A stretch of DNA of 64,000 bases from Agrobacterium sp. a22-2. GTDB taxonomy: Bacteria; Pseudomonadota; Alphaproteobacteria; Rhizobiales; Rhizobiaceae. Every line of letters begins with the position of its first letter. Positions within the stretch are counted from its first letter, which is position 1. The stretch covers positions 271,783 to 335,782 of the forward strand of contig NZ_JAAXMM010000005.1 of the NCBI RefSeq assembly GCF_012276985.1, given 5' to 3'. Both the position numbers and the translations under genes were made by a program. Of the stretch, positions 7,878 to 18,021 are shown piece after piece. Below the pieces are notes generated by a model. It saw only the letters and a program-made list of their open reading frames with translations, was not told the DNA's origin and did not search any database.

Positions 7878-9359
7878 TTACCACCACTTCTTCGGCGTGA
7901 ATTTTCCAGCGGCCTGTTCGATGACATGGGCCGTCTTGAAGAGCGTTTCCTCCTCGAACGGCTTGCCGATCAGCTGCAGGCCGAGCGGCAGGCCCTTGGC
8001 GTCGAGGCCGGCGGGAACGGACAGGCCCGGCAAGCCGGCCATGTTGACCGTGACCGTGAAGATGTCGTTGAGGTACATCTTGACCGGATCGGATGCCAGT
8101 TCCTCGTCGGCGATACCGAAGGCCGATGATGGCGTAGCGGGCGTCAGGATCGCATCGACTCCGGCGTGGAAGGCCAGCTCGAAGTCGCGCTTGATCAGCG
8201 TGCGGACCTTCTGGGCCTGCAGGTAATAGGCGTCGTAATAGCCGGCCGACAGCACATAGGTGCCGATCATGATGCGACGCTTGACCTCAGTGCCGAAACC
8301 TTGCGCGCGGCTCTTCTCGTACATGTCGGCAATGTCCTTGCCGTCGACGCGTAGGCCGTAGCGCACGCCATCATAGCGGGCGAGGTTCGAAGAGGCTTCG
8401 GCCGGGGCGACGATGTAATAGGCCGGCAGCGCGTATTTGGTGTGCGGCAGGGAGATATCGACGATCTCGGCGCCGGCATCCTTCAGCCAGGCAATGCCCT
8501 GGCTCCACAGGGTTTCGATTTCGCCCGGCATGCCGTCGACGCGGTATTCCTTCGGAATGCCGATCTTCATACCCTTCAGCGACTGGCCGAGCGACGCCTC
8601 GTAATCGGGAACCGGCAGATCGACCGAGGTGGTGTCCTTGAGGTCGAGGCTTGCCATCGACTTCAGGAGGATAGCCGCATCGCGCACGTCGCGGGCGATC
8701 GGGCCGGCCTGGTCGAGCGACGAGGCAAAGGCGACGACGCCCCAGCGCGAGCAGCGGCCATAGGTCGGCTTGATGCCGACGGTGCCGGTAAACGCCGCCG
8801 GCTGGCGGATCGAGCCGCCCGTATCGGTGGCCGTGGCGCCGGCGCACAGATGGGCGGCAACCGCTGCGGCGGAACCGCCGGACGAGCCGCCCGGAACGAG
8901 CTGCCGGTTGGAGCCCGTCGCCCGCCAGGGGTTGATCACCGGTCCGTAATGGGAGGTCTCGTTGGACGAACCCATGGCAAATTCGTCCATGTTGAGCTTG
9001 CCCAGCATGACGGCACCATCGTTCCAGAGGTTCTGGGTGACGGTCGATTCGTATTTCGGCTTGAAGCGGTTGAGAATGTCCGAGCAGGCCTGGGTGTGGA
9101 CATCCTTGGTGGCGAACAGATCCTTGATCCCCAGCGGAATGCCCTCCAGCGCGCCGGCCTTGCCTTCCGAGAGACGGACGTCCGAGGCGGCCGCCATGTC
9201 GCGGGCCTTGTCCGGCGTTACTGTCACATAGGCATTGATCGCATCATTGGCCGCCTCGATCGCCTGAATATAGGCGTCGGTCAGTTCGACGGCTTTGATC
9301 TCCTTGGCCACAAGCTTGTCGCGGGCTTCGGCAATGGTCAGGCTGGTCAGGTCGCTCAT
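7878..9359 (-). CDS. gatA: Aspartyl/glutamyl-tRNA(Asn/Gln) amidotransferase subunit A
   Basis: This is the amidase subunit of GatCAB; it releases ammonia from glutamine for transamidation. The 493-residue protein has the amidase-signature Ser-Ser-Lys triad: the lysine in [10 protein letters not shown] near residue 79, the [11 protein letters not shown] loop and the nucleophile region [14 protein letters not shown]. The C-terminal [15 protein letters not shown] is typical of GatA. It follows gatC by about 105 bases in the same direction. Length and motifs match the family closely. Confidence 0.96.
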   Translation of the reverse strand: MSDLTSLTIAEARDKLVAKEIKAVELTDAYIQAIEAANDAINAYVTVTPDKARDMAAASDVRLSEGKAGALEGIPLGIKDLFATKDVHTQACSDILNRFKPKYESTVTQNLWNDGAVMLGKLNMDEFAMGSSNETSHYGPVINPWRATGSNRQLVPGGSSGGSAAAVAAHLCAGATATDTGGSIRQPAAFTGTVGIKPTYGRCSRWGVVAFASSLDQAGPIARDVRDAAILLKSMASLDLKDTTSVDLPVPDYEASLGQSLKGMKIGIPKEYRVDGMPGEIETLWSQGIAWLKDAGAEIVDISLPHTKYALPAYYIVAPAEASSNLARYDGVRYGLRVDGKDIADMYEKSRAQGFGTEVKRRIMIGTYVLSAGYYDAYYLQAQKVRTLIKRDFELAFHAGVDAILTPATPSSAFGIADEELASDPVKMYLNDIFTVTVNMAGLPGLSVPAGLDAKGLPLGLQLIGKPFEEETLFKTAHVIEQAAGKFTPKKWW

Positions 9360-9465
9360 GGTTTCGCTTCACTTTGAAAAGGAACGCGCGGCACGCGGGC
9401 CGCTTCAATCTCGAATGGGTCAGGCTCGCAACAACAGCGGCGCGCTGGTCGGCGCCGCGGGCTGC

Positions 9466-9753
9466 CTATTCCACCACTTTCGGCACGAGGAAGAAATTGC
9501 GGTCGGTCTCCGGCGCATTGGCGACGATATCGTCGGCCTTGTTGCCATCGGTCACCACGTCCTGCCGCTTGCGCATCACCATGGGGGTGACCGAGGTCAT
9601 CGGCTCCACGCCGGACACGTCGACCTCGGACAATTGCTCGACGAAGCCGAGAATGCCATTCAGTTCGCCCATCATGCGCTCGGCGTCTTCATCATTGAGA
9701 GCAATGCGGGCAAGGTGCGCGACGCGCTTGACGGTGGCAAGATCAACGGACAT
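9466..9753 (-). CDS. gatC: Aspartyl/glutamyl-tRNA(Asn/Gln) amidotransferase subunit C
   Basis: The 95-residue protein matches GatC throughout: [18 protein letters not shown] at the N-terminus, [17 protein letters not shown] in the middle and the VEPMTSV segment followed by a MRKRQDVV stretch. GatC stabilises the GatA-GatB complex. It lies just upstream of gatA and is probably cotranscribed with it. Confidence 0.95.
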   Translation of the reverse strand: MSVDLATVKRVAHLARIALNDEDAERMMGELNGILGFVEQLSEVDVSGVEPMTSVTPMVMRKRQDVVTDGNKADDIVANAPETDRNFFLVPKVVE

Positions 9754-9821
9754 CGGTATTCTCCAGGGCGGTTGTCCTCCCCGCTATAATGTCCGCGACC
9801 TTGTCGCGCAACGGGGATTTG

Positions 9822-10526
9822 TCAGACGGTGACGTGTCCGCCCGGCTTCGGGGTCTCGACACGGGTCTTGGTGCCATCCATGCCTGCCACGAATTTCTCC
9901 GGCGTCTGGTCGATGATGCCGAACGTGCCGTAGTGGCAGGGAAGCACGGTCTTGAAGTTGAAGAACCGCTGGCAGGCGAGTGCGGCCACGGCACCGCCCA
10001 TGGTGAACCGGTCACCGATCGGCACGATGCCGATATCGGGCTGGTGCAATTCGTTGATCAGCGCCATGTCGGAGAAGATGTCGGTGTCGCCCATATGCAG
10101 CAGCGAGGCTTCGTCCTCGAAATGCAGCATCAGCCCATTGGCATTGCCGAGCGAATGCGAAACGCCATCCTCGGTCAACATCGCCGAGGAATGCAGGGCA
10201 TTGGTGAAGGTGACGGTAAAACCGTCGAAACCGACCGTGCCGCCGGTATTGCCCATCTCGAGCTTGGAAACCCCCTTCGATCCGAGCCAGGCAGCGAGAT
10301 CCGCATTGGCGAGAACCGTTGCGCCGCTTTCCTTGGCCAGGGCCACGGTGTCGCCGACATGGTCGCCATGACCGTGGGTCAGAAGAATATGGGTCAGCCC
10401 TTGCGCCGCATCCTTGGCATCAAGGCCGGCAAAGGACGGGTTCCCCGAAAAGAACGGGTCGATCAGGATCTTCGCCTTGGCGGTTTCAAGCCGGAAGGCG
10501 GAATGGCCGAGCCAGGTGATTTTCAT
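9822..10526 (-). CDS. UPF0173 metal-dependent hydrolase (metallo-beta-lactamase fold)
   Basis: The 234-residue protein starts [14 protein letters not shown], a hallmark of the UPF0173 family. It carries the metallo-beta-lactamase motif [10 protein letters not shown] and later metal-ligand positions in [15 protein letters not shown] and the C-terminal PCHYGTF. The substrate is not established. An in-frame ATG 16 codons upstream exists, but the chosen ATG is preceded by AAAGGAGCATTCC, a strong ribosome site. The gene is divergent from ruvX. Confidence 0.92.
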   Translation of the reverse strand: MKITWLGHSAFRLETAKAKILIDPFFSGNPSFAGLDAKDAAQGLTHILLTHGHGDHVGDTVALAKESGATVLANADLAAWLGSKGVSKLEMGNTGGTVGFDGFTVTFTNALHSSAMLTEDGVSHSLGNANGLMLHFEDEASLLHMGDTDIFSDMALINELHQPDIGIVPIGDRFTMGGAVAALACQRFFNFKTVLPCHYGTFGIIDQTPEKFVAGMDGTKTRVETPKPGGHVTV

Positions 10527-10636
10527 GGAATGCTCCTTTGAGTATCGCCGTTTGAAATGGTGTCGCTCACGCAAAATATGTCATAAGGCCGGAACGACCA
10601 GTGGTGATGAGATAATCTACCGAATGAGCAAATTCC

Positions 10637-11125
10637 ATGACAATTCTGACCATCGATGAACTCGCCGCCGCCCTCAAGCCCGGCGAAGCGGTGGCCGGCC
10701 TTGATCTCGGCACCAAGACCATAGGGTTGTCGATGTCGGATATCGGCCGGCGGTTCGCCACGCCGCGCACGGTCATCAGGCGCGTCAAGTTCACTAGGGA
10801 TGCCGAAGTCCTGCTGGAGTTTGCCGCCAAGGAAAAGGTCGCCGCCTTCATCATCGGCCTGCCGGTCAACATGGACGGTTCGTCGGGCCCAAGGGTTCAG
10901 GCGACGAAGGCCTTCGTGCGGGCGATGTCGGATAAGACCGACATTCCCTTCGTGTTCTGGGACGAGCGGTTGTCGACGGTGGCGGCCGAACGGGCACTGC
11001 TGGAAATGGACGTATCGCGGGCCAAACGTGCCGACCGGATCGATTCGGCGGCCGCCAGCTTCATTCTTCAGGGCGCCCTGGACAGGTTGTCGGGACTGGC
11101 AAGGGAGGCCGCCTCCCCTTCCTGA
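10637..11125 (+). CDS. ruvX: Holliday junction resolvase-like protein RuvX (YqgF)
   Basis: The 162-residue protein has the RNase H-like fold motifs of YqgF/Ruv[17 protein letters not shown] near residue 18, [13 protein letters not shown], the [12 protein letters not shown] motif and a C-terminal [17 protein letters not shown] with the last catalytic aspartates. The family is implicated in 16S rRNA processing and, by annotation, in Holliday junction resolution. Its 3' end overlaps the convergent small membrane gene at 11068 by 58 bases. Confidence 0.94.
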   Translation: MTILTIDELAAALKPGEAVAGLDLGTKTIGLSMSDIGRRFATPRTVIRRVKFTRDAEVLLEFAAKEKVAAFIIGLPVNMDGSSGPRVQATKAFVRAMSDKTDIPFVFWDERLSTVAAERALLEMDVSRAKRADRIDSAAASFILQGALDRLSGLAREAASPS

Positions 11126-11400
11126 CGGTCGCCCCCGCGCCACCAGGCCAGGATCCTGGCGCGGCGGCGAAAGCCGACCAGCGCAAACAACACGGCGCTG
11201 TCGACGACGATGGCGCGCGCCACCAGCGGCGGAATGGTCTCAGGCTCGATGCCGAGGAGATTGCCATAGACCTGGAACACCAGATCATGGGCCTGACGGG
11301 TCAGCATGAAGATGCCGAAGCTCATGTCGTTGTAGGAGAGGCCATACCAGGTGCCGAGAATAATGATCGGCCCCGCCCAGAACACCAGCAACCACTTCAT
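11068..11400 (-). CDS. Small membrane protein, likely DUF6105-like
   Basis: The 110-residue protein starts [22 protein letters not shown], a membrane helix, followed by [40 protein letters not shown] and a second helix near residues 63-82, then a basic and polar tail. It resembles a small rhizobial membrane family that I recall as DUF6105; that assignment is from memory. Its start overlaps the stop of the upstream 56-aa gene (ATGA), so the two are translationally coupled. The 3' end runs antisense into ruvX. Confidence 0.75.
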   Translation of the reverse strand: MKWLLVFWAGPIIILGTWYGLSYNDMSFGIFMLTRQAHDLVFQVYGNLLGIEPETIPPLVARAIVVDSAVLFALVGFRRRARILAWWRGGDRQEGEAASLASPDNLSRAP

Positions 11401-11567
11401 GCGGTTCTACTCCCACCAAGGCTTGAGGGCATGCCCTCCTGAACCAGCCAGTTGGACATGGCCATCACGCTCAGGACGACCGCTGGAACGGTGATATCCA
11501 ATGCGAGCATTGCAAAGAACGTCATCATGACGAGCAGCAATGCATATCGCCCCGCAGCGGTTCCCAT
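11397..11567 (-). CDS. 56-aa small membrane protein
   Basis: The reading frame starts ATGGGAACC at 11567 and ends TGA at 11397, giving 56 residues: a short basic start (MGTAAGRYA), a long hydrophobic helix (roughly residues 8-40, rich in L, V, M and A), then a polar tail. The stop codon overlaps the start of the 110-aa membrane gene as ATGA, which is the main evidence that it is real. A 30-base inverted repeat lies 14 bases upstream. I know no name for it. The ribosome site is weak. Confidence 0.6.
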   Translation of the reverse strand: MGTAAGRYALLLVMMTFFAMLALDITVPAVVLSVMAMSNWLVQEGMPSSLGGSRTA

Positions 11568-11580
11568 ATGGCCTATCCGT

Positions 11581-11610
11581 GTCCGGTTTCCCTGATCGGG
11601 GAAACTGGAC
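11581..11610 (-). repeat. Inverted repeat upstream of the small membrane genes
   Basis: GTCCGGTTTCCC and GGGAAACTGGAC form a 12-bp stem with one non-complementary position and a six-base loop. On the reverse strand it would be a hairpin in the leader of the 56-aa gene, ending 13 bases before its ATG. It has no U run, so it is not a typical terminator. It could be an operator or an mRNA structure. Confidence 0.55.
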
Positions 11611-11750
11611 TGTTAACTCTTTGCCGGCAACGTAAACCTTTTATTAAGGTTAATGCGGGCTGGGGATAAGTCGGCGAGGGCGCCCTGGCGGGCCGTATTT
11701 GCCTAAGGCCGGCCGAGCGGCTATATCGGCCCTTTCCTTCAGGTCTCCCC

Positions 11751-12674
11751 ATGATCCTTACCTTCGAAAGCATCCTGCCGGTCTTCCTACTCGTCCTTCT
11801 CGGCGTCGGGCTGAAGCGATGGCCGCTCATCAATGGCTCGCTGTGGGATGGGCTGGAGCAACTCGGCTTTTACGTGCTCTTCCCGGCCCTGCTGTTCGTC
11901 ACCCTGTCGCAAGCGGATTTTTCGGCGATCGAAACCGGCGCCGTCAGCATCGTTGCCAATCTGTCCGTGCTGCTCATGTCGATCGGCACTTTGGCGCTTT
12001 GGCCGCTCCTGAGGCGCAACGGCGTCGACACGCCGGCCTTCACCACCATCTTTCAGACGACGACGCGGTGGAACGGCTTCATGGCGCTGGCGATCGCCGA
12101 AAAGGTGGCGGGGCCATCGGGGCTCACCTTGGTTGCCCTCGTGATGGCGGCGATCATCGTGCCGCTCAATTTCATCAATGTCGGGGTCATGGTGTGGTTC
12201 GGCGGCGGCGATCGCAACCTGAAGGATTTTGCCGTGAAGATCATTTCGAACCCGATCATCCTCGGTGCTGGAACCGGCGTCATCGTCAACCTGACGGGCC
12301 TGCCGATCTATGGCCCCCTGATGCAGACGGTCGAACTGGTCTCGCAATCCTCGCTCAGCCTCGGACTGATCATGGTCGGGGCCGGCCTGAAGATCTCCGA
12401 TGCGCTGAAACCGCATCCTTCCGCCGTCCTTGCCACCGTCTTGAAGCTGATCGTGTTTCCGATCGTCATGGTCGCATTGGCGCTCGCCTTCGATGTCGAA
12501 GGCGAGGCGCTGACCATGCTGGCGCTCAGCGCCGCGGTGCCGACCGCCATGAACGGCTATCTGCTCGCCAAGCAGATGGGCGGCGACGCCCCGCTTTATG
12601 CCGCAACCGCCACCATCCAGACGGCAGCGGCATTCTTCACCATTCCCGCCGTGCTGTTCGTGGTCAGCCTCTAG
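11751..12674 (+). CDS. AEC family (auxin efflux carrier-like) transporter
   Basis: The 307-residue protein has about ten membrane helices and the AEC family pattern: an N-terminal ILPVFLLVLLGVGLKRWP, a middle QTTTRWNGFMALAIAEK, and a second half starting at IISNPIILGAGTGVIVN and ending in AAVPTAMNGYLLAKQMGGD. AEC proteins export organic anions; some rhizobial members move malonate or malate, but no substrate gene is linked here. It is convergent with the GNAT gene at 12693. Confidence 0.88.
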   Translation: MILTFESILPVFLLVLLGVGLKRWPLINGSLWDGLEQLGFYVLFPALLFVTLSQADFSAIETGAVSIVANLSVLLMSIGTLALWPLLRRNGVDTPAFTTIFQTTTRWNGFMALAIAEKVAGPSGLTLVALVMAAIIVPLNFINVGVMVWFGGGDRNLKDFAVKIISNPIILGAGTGVIVNLTGLPIYGPLMQTVELVSQSSLSLGLIMVGAGLKISDALKPHPSAVLATVLKLIVFPIVMVALALAFDVEGEALTMLALSAAVPTAMNGYLLAKQMGGDAPLYAATATIQTAAAFFTIPAVLFVVSL

Positions 12675-12692
12675 GCCATCAGGCAATAGCCG

Positions 12693-13322
12693 CTACAAGC
12701 TTTGCCCGAACCATACCGTGCTTTCAGCCGACGAAACGAGTGGCGGGCCTAGCCGGCTAAAGCCCTGCGCGGCCCAGAAGCCTATGCCGCGATGATTGCC
12801 GGCATTGGCACCCAGATGGACGCCGGTAACCCCGGCGCGCCGTGCCATTGCCATCCATTGCAAGAGAAGTGCGCGGCCAGCGCCCTGCCCCTGCAGGCGG
12901 GGAAGCAGGTTCATGTGGATATGGGCCGGGAACAGAGTGACGATCTCCGGCAAAGCCCGTTTCGGGTGATGAATGGCAAAGCTGCGGCGTTGATCCGCAT
13001 CCCAGTCCTGTGGATCTCCGCTCGGCACTTTGTAAAGTGCACGCAGCTGCGGCCACCAGCTTCGTTCCAGCTCCTCCTCGAAAGCATTGGTGTCGAAGAC
13101 GCCGACGATATAGCCGGCGACGCCTTCGGCGTCTTCCGCGACCCATGCCGTCTGCGGGCTCAGATGTGCGTACGGCGCCGAATAGATATGGCCCACCATT
13201 CGGCCGTCGCGATAAAGATGCGACGCATCGCGACCGGCATCGGCCGTGGCCAGTGAGATGGTATAGAGACTATCGATATCGCCGGGTTGGCAGAGACGAA
13301 TGCTAAATCCTGTCGTGTGCAT
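12693..13322 (-). CDS. GNAT family N-acetyltransferase
   Basis: The 209-residue protein is longer than a minimal GNAT. It begins FSIRLCQPGDIDSLYTISLAT and has an insertion with DASHLYRDGRMVGHIYSAPYAHL, which resembles bacterial O-GlcNAcase-associated or OGA-like GNATs. The acetyl-CoA loop is LLPRLQGQGAGRALLLQWM and the C-terminus has NHRGIGFWAAQGFSRL. The substrate is unknown. It lies between the AEC gene and the aidB-like gene. Confidence 0.85.
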   Translation of the reverse strand: MHTTGFSIRLCQPGDIDSLYTISLATADAGRDASHLYRDGRMVGHIYSAPYAHLSPQTAWVAEDAEGVAGYIVGVFDTNAFEEELERSWWPQLRALYKVPSGDPQDWDADQRRSFAIHHPKRALPEIVTLFPAHIHMNLLPRLQGQGAGRALLLQWMAMARRAGVTGVHLGANAGNHRGIGFWAAQGFSRLGPPLVSSAESTVWFGQSL

Positions 13323-13367
13323 GTTCGCCTCCCTCGCACCATTGGCTGCCCTGCCAGAACGACGGGT

Positions 13368-15011
13368 TCAAGCCGCCGGTGGATAGAGCAGGTCGATGAC
13401 GTAGCGTGCGTCGAAGCGGGCGTCGAGCACACCGTAAGTGTAGCGCCAACCGCCGGCGAGGCGCGTTTCGAGGAAGGCGTCGGCGATCTTGCCGGCTCCA
13501 AGCCGGTAAAGTTCGGCAGCGGCTGCGGCCAGTGCCATCTGCTCGACCAGCAGGCGGGCGGCGCCCTCGTCCTTTTCGCACAGCGCCATGGCGACGCGCA
13601 GCACCTCGATGGTCTTCTTGCCCGAGGGACCGAGATCCCGTTCCAGCTCGGCAAAGACCATGGCGAAGAGGTCCTTGCCGCGGGCCAGCACGCGCAGCAC
13701 GTCGAGCGCCATGACATTGCCGGAGCCTTCCCAGATGGCGTTGACCGGCGCCTCGCGATAATGCCGGGCGATCGCCCTCTCCTCGATATAGCCGCTGCCG
13801 CCGATGCATTCCATCGCCTCATAGATCAGCGGCGGCGCCATCTTGCAGACCCAGTATTTGACGACCGGCGTCATGACGCGGGCATAGGCGGCATCGGCCG
13901 CACTGTCGCGAGCCCGGTCGAAGGCATCGGCCAGCCGGAAGGACAAGGCGGTCGCCGCCGCCACATCGAGCGCCATGTCGGCCAGCACGCGGGTCATGAT
14001 TGGCTGGTCGATCAGCTTCTTGCCGAACACCGCACGGCCGCGCACGTGATGCACGGCCTCGGCCATCGAGGCCCGCATGATGCCGGCCGAGGCCAGCGCG
14101 CAGTCGAGCCGCGTCAGGGTGACCATTTCCAGGATGGTGCGGATGCCGCCGCCCGGCTCGCCGAGCAGATAGCCGAAGGCATCGGTGAACTCGACTTCGG
14201 ACGAGGCATTCGAGCGATTGCCGATCTTGTCCTTCAGACGCTGGAACTGCAGGCCGTTGGCCGTGCCATCTTCCAGAAGCCGCGGTACCAGGAAGCAGCC
14301 CATGCCTTCCGGCATCTGGGCCAGCATGACGAAACCGTCGCTCATCGGTGCCGACATGAACCACTTGTGGCCGGACAGGCGGTAGATGCCGTCGCCGGCC
14401 CTTGTGGCTGCGGTCACGTTGGCGCGCACGTCGGTGCCGCCCTGCTTTTCCGTCATGCCCATGCCGAGCGTCACGGCGGTCTTCTGCATGGCCGGGCGGT
14501 TGGACGAATCGTATTTGCGCGACAGGATTTTTGGCGCCCATTCCTTCTGCACCCTGGGCGAGGCCATCAGGGCCGCCACCGACGCATTGGTCATGGTCAG
14601 CGGGCAGAGATGACCGCATTCGAGCTGGGCAGTCAGGAAAAAGCGTACGGCGCGCGCCTTGTGCTCGGCGCCCTTGGCATCGGTCTGGCCATCCCAGACG
14701 GAAGAATGCAGGCCGGCCGACATGGAGCGGCGCATCAAAGCGTGCCAGGCCGGGTGAAACTCGACGGTGTCGAGCCGCTCGCCGCGCACCCCGTGGGTGC
14801 GCAGTTGCGGCGGGCTCTGATTGGCCATGCGGGCCAGTTCCTGCGCTTCGTGCGAGGTGACATAACGGCCGATCGCGTCGAATTCTTCCCGGAGGCTGCG
14901 GTGCAGATTGGCCGAGAGATCGACGATCAGCGGGTCGGTGCGATAGGCATTGATGCCGGACCAGGGCTTGGGCTGGTTCAATTCCGCGAGTTTTTCGTCC
15001 GTCCGGTTCAT
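13368..15011 (-). CDS. aidB: AidB-like acyl-CoA dehydrogenase family protein
   Basis: The product is 547 residues starting MNRTDEKLAELNQ. The acyl-CoA dehydrogenase core includes GMGMTEKQGGTDVRANVT, GHKWFMSAPMSDGFVMLAQ, RLKDKIGNRSNASSEVEF and the C-terminal helical part with YEAMECIGGSGYIEERAIARHYRE. Length and the N-terminal domain fit AidB, an adaptive-response flavoprotein that binds DNA and protects it from alkylation in E. coli. An ATG four codons upstream is possible. It is divergent from pyrB; no ada or alkB gene is nearby, so induction by alkylation is not shown here. Confidence 0.88.
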   Translation of the reverse strand: MNRTDEKLAELNQPKPWSGINAYRTDPLIVDLSANLHRSLREEFDAIGRYVTSHEAQELARMANQSPPQLRTHGVRGERLDTVEFHPAWHALMRRSMSAGLHSSVWDGQTDAKGAEHKARAVRFFLTAQLECGHLCPLTMTNASVAALMASPRVQKEWAPKILSRKYDSSNRPAMQKTAVTLGMGMTEKQGGTDVRANVTAATRAGDGIYRLSGHKWFMSAPMSDGFVMLAQMPEGMGCFLVPRLLEDGTANGLQFQRLKDKIGNRSNASSEVEFTDAFGYLLGEPGGGIRTILEMVTLTRLDCALASAGIMRASMAEAVHHVRGRAVFGKKLIDQPIMTRVLADMALDVAAATALSFRLADAFDRARDSAADAAYARVMTPVVKYWVCKMAPPLIYEAMECIGGSGYIEERAIARHYREAPVNAIWEGSGNVMALDVLRVLARGKDLFAMVFAELERDLGPSGKKTIEVLRVAMALCEKDEGAARLLVEQMALAAAAAELYRLGAGKIADAFLETRLAGGWRYTYGVLDARFDARYVIDLLYPPAA

Positions 15012-15086
15012 CTGCTCATACAACTCTTCTTACGCGTCCCGATTCGTTTAATATGGGGAACAAATGTCTATCGCCATACCATATGC

Positions 15087-15115
15087 TTGCCCCGGCTGCT
15101 GGCAATCTTTATAGA
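15087..15115 (+). promoter_or_regulatory. Predicted sigma70-type promoter for pyrB
   Basis: TTGCCC at 15087-15092 and TATAGA at 15110-15115 are separated by 17 bases, close to the rhizobial housekeeping consensus. The expected start is near 15122, about 23 bases before the pyrB ATG. A strong GGAGGA ribosome site follows at 15132-15137. Confidence 0.55.
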
Positions 15116-15144
15116 CCGCGCGACCACTTCCGGAGGACAGTCTC

Positions 15145-16086
15145 ATGGTCTTCTTTCCCCACCGCCATCTCATTGGCATCAAGGGCCTTACCCACCAAGA
15201 CATTACCTTTCTGCTCGACAAGGCGGATGAGGCGGTGAAAATCAGCCGTCAGCGCGAGAAAAAGACCTCGACCCTGCGCGGCCTGACCCAGATCAACCTG
15301 TTTTTCGAAGCCTCGACCCGCACCCAGTCCTCGTTCGAACTGGCCGGCAAGCGGCTCGGCGCCGACGTGATGAACATGTCGGTCGGCAATTCGTCGGTCA
15401 AGAAGGGCGAAACGCTGATCGATACGGCGATGACGCTGAACGCGATGCGGCCCGACGTCCTGGTGGTTCGACATTCGTCCGCCGGTGCTGCCGCCCTGCT
15501 GTCGCAGAAAGTCGCCTGCTCGGTGATCAATGCCGGCGACGGCCAGCATGAACATCCCACCCAGGCCCTGCTCGACGCGCTGACCATCCGGCGCGCCAAG
15601 GGCAAGCTGGCGCGGATCATCGTGGCAATCTGCGGCGACGTGCTGCATTCGCGCGTGGCGCGCTCCAACATCCTGCTTCTGAACGCCATGGGCGCCCGCG
15701 TCCGGGTCGTGGCGCCGGCCACGTTGCTGCCCGCCGGCATCGCCGACATGAGCGTGGAGGTCTATCACGACATGAAGGAAGGCCTGAAGGATGCCGACGT
15801 GGTGATGATGCTGCGCCTGCAGCGCGAGCGCATGTCCGGCGCCTTCGTGCCGTCGGTGCGCGAGTATTTCCATTATTATGGTCTGGACGCGGAAAAGCTG
15901 AAATATGCCAAGGACGATGCGCTGGTCATGCATCCCGGCCCGATGAACCGCGGCGTCGAGATTTCTTCGGAAGTCGCCGACGGACCACAAAGCGTCATCG
16001 AACAGCAGGTCGAAATGGGGGTCGCCGTGCGCATGGCCGTAATGGAAGCCCTGCTGATCTCGCAGAACCAGGGAGAACGGGCATGA
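15145..16086 (+). CDS. pyrB: Aspartate carbamoyltransferase catalytic subunit
   Basis: PyrB makes carbamoyl-aspartate in pyrimidine synthesis. The 313-residue protein has the carbamoyl-phosphate loop STRTQSSFE near residue 53, the second-substrate motif [10 protein letters not shown] near 135, and MLRLQRERM and [12 protein letters not shown] towards the C-terminus. No regulatory PyrI gene is nearby. It overlaps the start of the next gene (pyrC-like) by four bases (ATGA), suggesting coupled translation of two partner proteins. The GGAGGA ribosome site is seven bases from the ATG. Confidence 0.97.
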   Translation: MVFFPHRHLIGIKGLTHQDITFLLDKADEAVKISRQREKKTSTLRGLTQINLFFEASTRTQSSFELAGKRLGADVMNMSVGNSSVKKGETLIDTAMTLNAMRPDVLVVRHSSAGAAALLSQKVACSVINAGDGQHEHPTQALLDALTIRRAKGKLARIIVAICGDVLHSRVARSNILLLNAMGARVRVVAPATLLPAGIADMSVEVYHDMKEGLKDADVVMMLRLQRERMSGAFVPSVREYFHYYGLDAEKLKYAKDDALVMHPGPMNRGVEISSEVADGPQSVIEQQVEMGVAVRMAVMEALLISQNQGERA

Positions 16087-17375
16087 GCGCGCCAACCGTT
16101 CTGAACAATGTCCGCATCGTCGACCCGTCCCGCGGCATCGACGAGGTCGGCAGCATCCTCATCGGCGCGGACGGCCGCATCCTGGCGGCCGGCGCGGACG
16201 CCCGCAACCAGGGCAGTCCGGACGGTGCTACGGTGCGCGACTGCTTAGGGCTTACCGCCGTTCCGGGCCTGGTCGATGCCCGTGTCTTCGTCGGCGAGCC
16301 GGGTGCCGAACACCGCGAGACGATCGCCTCGGCGAGCCGTGCGGCCGCCGCCGGTGGCGTCACTTCCTTCATCATGATGCCGGACACCGATCCGGTAATC
16401 GACGACATCGCGCTCGTCGAATACGTCAAGAAGAAAGCCCGCGATACGGCGATTGTCCATGTCTATCCGGCAGCGGCACTCACCAAGGGATTGCATGGCA
16501 CGGAAATGACCGAAATGGGCCTGCTGCAGGAAGCCGGCGCGGTGGCCTTCACCAATGGCCGTCACGGGCTCTACGACACGCAGGTGCTGCGCCGGGCGAT
16601 GACCTATTCCCGCGAGTTTTCGGCCGTGGTGGCGCTGGAGCCGCGCGACCAGTATCTCGGAACCTCGGGCGTCATGAACGAGGGGCTGCTGGCAAGCTGG
16701 CTTGGCCTGTCCGGCGTGCCGAAAGAGGCGGAGATCATTCCGCTGGAGCGCGACCTGCGCATCGCCGGGCTGACCCGCGCCCATTATCATGCCGCCAAGA
16801 TTTCCGTGCCGGAATCGGTCGAGGCGATCAAGTCGGCCCGGCAGCGCGGCGTCAACGTGACCTCGGGCATATCGATCAACCACCTGGCGCTCAACGAAAA
16901 CGACATCGGTGAATACCGCACGTTCTTCAAGCTCTCGCCGCCGCTGCGCGCCGAAGACGACCGCATGGCCATGGCCAATGCACTGGCCGCCGGCGATATC
17001 GACATCATCGTCTCGTCCCATGATCCGCAGGATGTCGATACCAAGCGCCTGCCCTTTGCCGATGCGGCCGACGGGGCGATCGGTCTCGAGACCATGCTGG
17101 CGGCAGCACTTCGTCTGCATCACAACGGCCAGGTGCCGCTGATGCGGCTGATCGACGCCATGTCGACGCGGCCGGCGCAGATCTTCGGACTCGACGCCGG
17201 AACGCTGAAACCGGGCGCGCGCGCCGATATCACGCTGATCGATCTCGACGAGCCTTGGCTGGTCGCGAAAGACGGCATTGCCTCGCGCTCGAAGAACACG
17301 CCTTTCGAAGACGCCCGTTTCTCGGGCCGGGCCGTCGCGACCTATGTCGCGGGGCTCTTGGTTTTTTCGCTCTGA
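16083..17375 (+). CDS. pyrC: Dihydroorotase-family protein lacking zinc ligands (probable pseudo-dihydroorotase)
   Basis: The 430-residue protein is full-length and clearly in the type I dihydroorotase family: [43 protein letters not shown]. However, the metal-binding HxH that normally follows PGLVD is replaced by A-R-V, and the catalytic DHAPH region reads SHDPQD. Active dihydroorotases need those residues. Pseudomonas has an inactive homologue (PyrC', pDHO) that supports PyrB assembly, and the four-base overlap with pyrB fits that model. A true dihydroorotase would then be encoded elsewhere. I infer loss of catalysis; the family assignment is secure. Confidence 0.88.
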   Translation: MSAPTVLNNVRIVDPSRGIDEVGSILIGADGRILAAGADARNQGSPDGATVRDCLGLTAVPGLVDARVFVGEPGAEHRETIASASRAAAAGGVTSFIMMPDTDPVIDDIALVEYVKKKARDTAIVHVYPAAALTKGLHGTEMTEMGLLQEAGAVAFTNGRHGLYDTQVLRRAMTYSREFSAVVALEPRDQYLGTSGVMNEGLLASWLGLSGVPKEAEIIPLERDLRIAGLTRAHYHAAKISVPESVEAIKSARQRGVNVTSGISINHLALNENDIGEYRTFFKLSPPLRAEDDRMAMANALAAGDIDIIVSSHDPQDVDTKRLPFADAADGAIGLETMLAAALRLHHNGQVPLMRLIDAMSTRPAQIFGLDAGTLKPGARADITLIDLDEPWLVAKDGIASRSKNTPFEDARFSGRAVATYVAGLLVFSL

Positions 17376-17400
17376 CACCTGCGCATTGGGGGGACCGGTC

Positions 17401-18018
17401 GTGGCCACAGTGAACTTCATGGATATCGGACTGCCCGCGCTGATCGCGGTCTTGAGCCTCGGCTATCTGCTCGGCTCCATCCCGTTCGGCCTGCTTCTGA
17501 CCCGCATGGCCGGTCTCGGTGACCTGCGCTCGATCGGATCGGGCAATATCGGCGCAACCAACGTGCTGCGCACCGGCAACAAGAAACTGGCGGCAGCAAC
17601 CCTGCTGCTCGACGCGCTGAAGGCGACGGCTGCCGCGGTTGCCGCTCAATACGTCTTCGGCGGCAATGCCGGTCTGCTGGCGGGCTTCGCCGCCTTTATC
17701 GGCCATCTCTTTCCGGTCTGGCTCGGCTTCAAGGGCGGCAAGGGCGTCGCCACCTATATCGGCACGCTGCTCGGCGTCGTGCCGCTGATGGTGCCGGTAT
17801 TTGCCGTCGTCTGGCTGGGCATGGCCTATTTCAGCCGCTATTCCTCGCTGTCCGCTCTGGTTGCAACCCTTGTCATTCCGGTTGTCCTGTGGATACTGGG
17901 CCAGCAGGAGGCAGCGCTCGTCACGGCGGCCATGACCACCATCACCTGGTGGAAGCACAAGGCCAATATCGAGCGGCTGATCGCCGGCACCGAAAGCAAG
18001 ATCGGACAAAAAGGATAG
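17401..18018 (+). CDS. plsY: Glycerol-3-phosphate acyltransferase PlsY
   Basis: PlsY transfers acyl groups from acyl-phosphate to glycerol-3-phosphate, starting phospholipid synthesis in the inner membrane. The product is 205 residues from a GTG start at 17401, chosen because GGGGGGA lies six bases upstream; an ATG six codons later is the alternative. Signature motifs are [37 protein letters not shown] and the C-terminal KHKANIERL. There are about five helices. It lies between the pyrC-like gene and dprA in a forward cluster. Confidence 0.95.
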   Translation: MATVNFMDIGLPALIAVLSLGYLLGSIPFGLLLTRMAGLGDLRSIGSGNIGATNVLRTGNKKLAAATLLLDALKATAAAVAAQYVFGGNAGLLAGFAAFIGHLFPVWLGFKGGKGVATYIGTLLGVVPLMVPVFAVVWLGMAYFSRYSSLSALVATLVIPVVLWILGQQEAALVTAAMTTITWWKHKANIERLIAGTESKIGQKG

Positions 18019-18021
18019 GGC

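Noticed and set aside
15064..15114. A 16-codon leader peptide frame ahead of pyrB
   Set aside because: It ends inside the predicted -10 region, so it would not be on the pyrB transcript; there is no attenuator hairpin with U run before pyrB.
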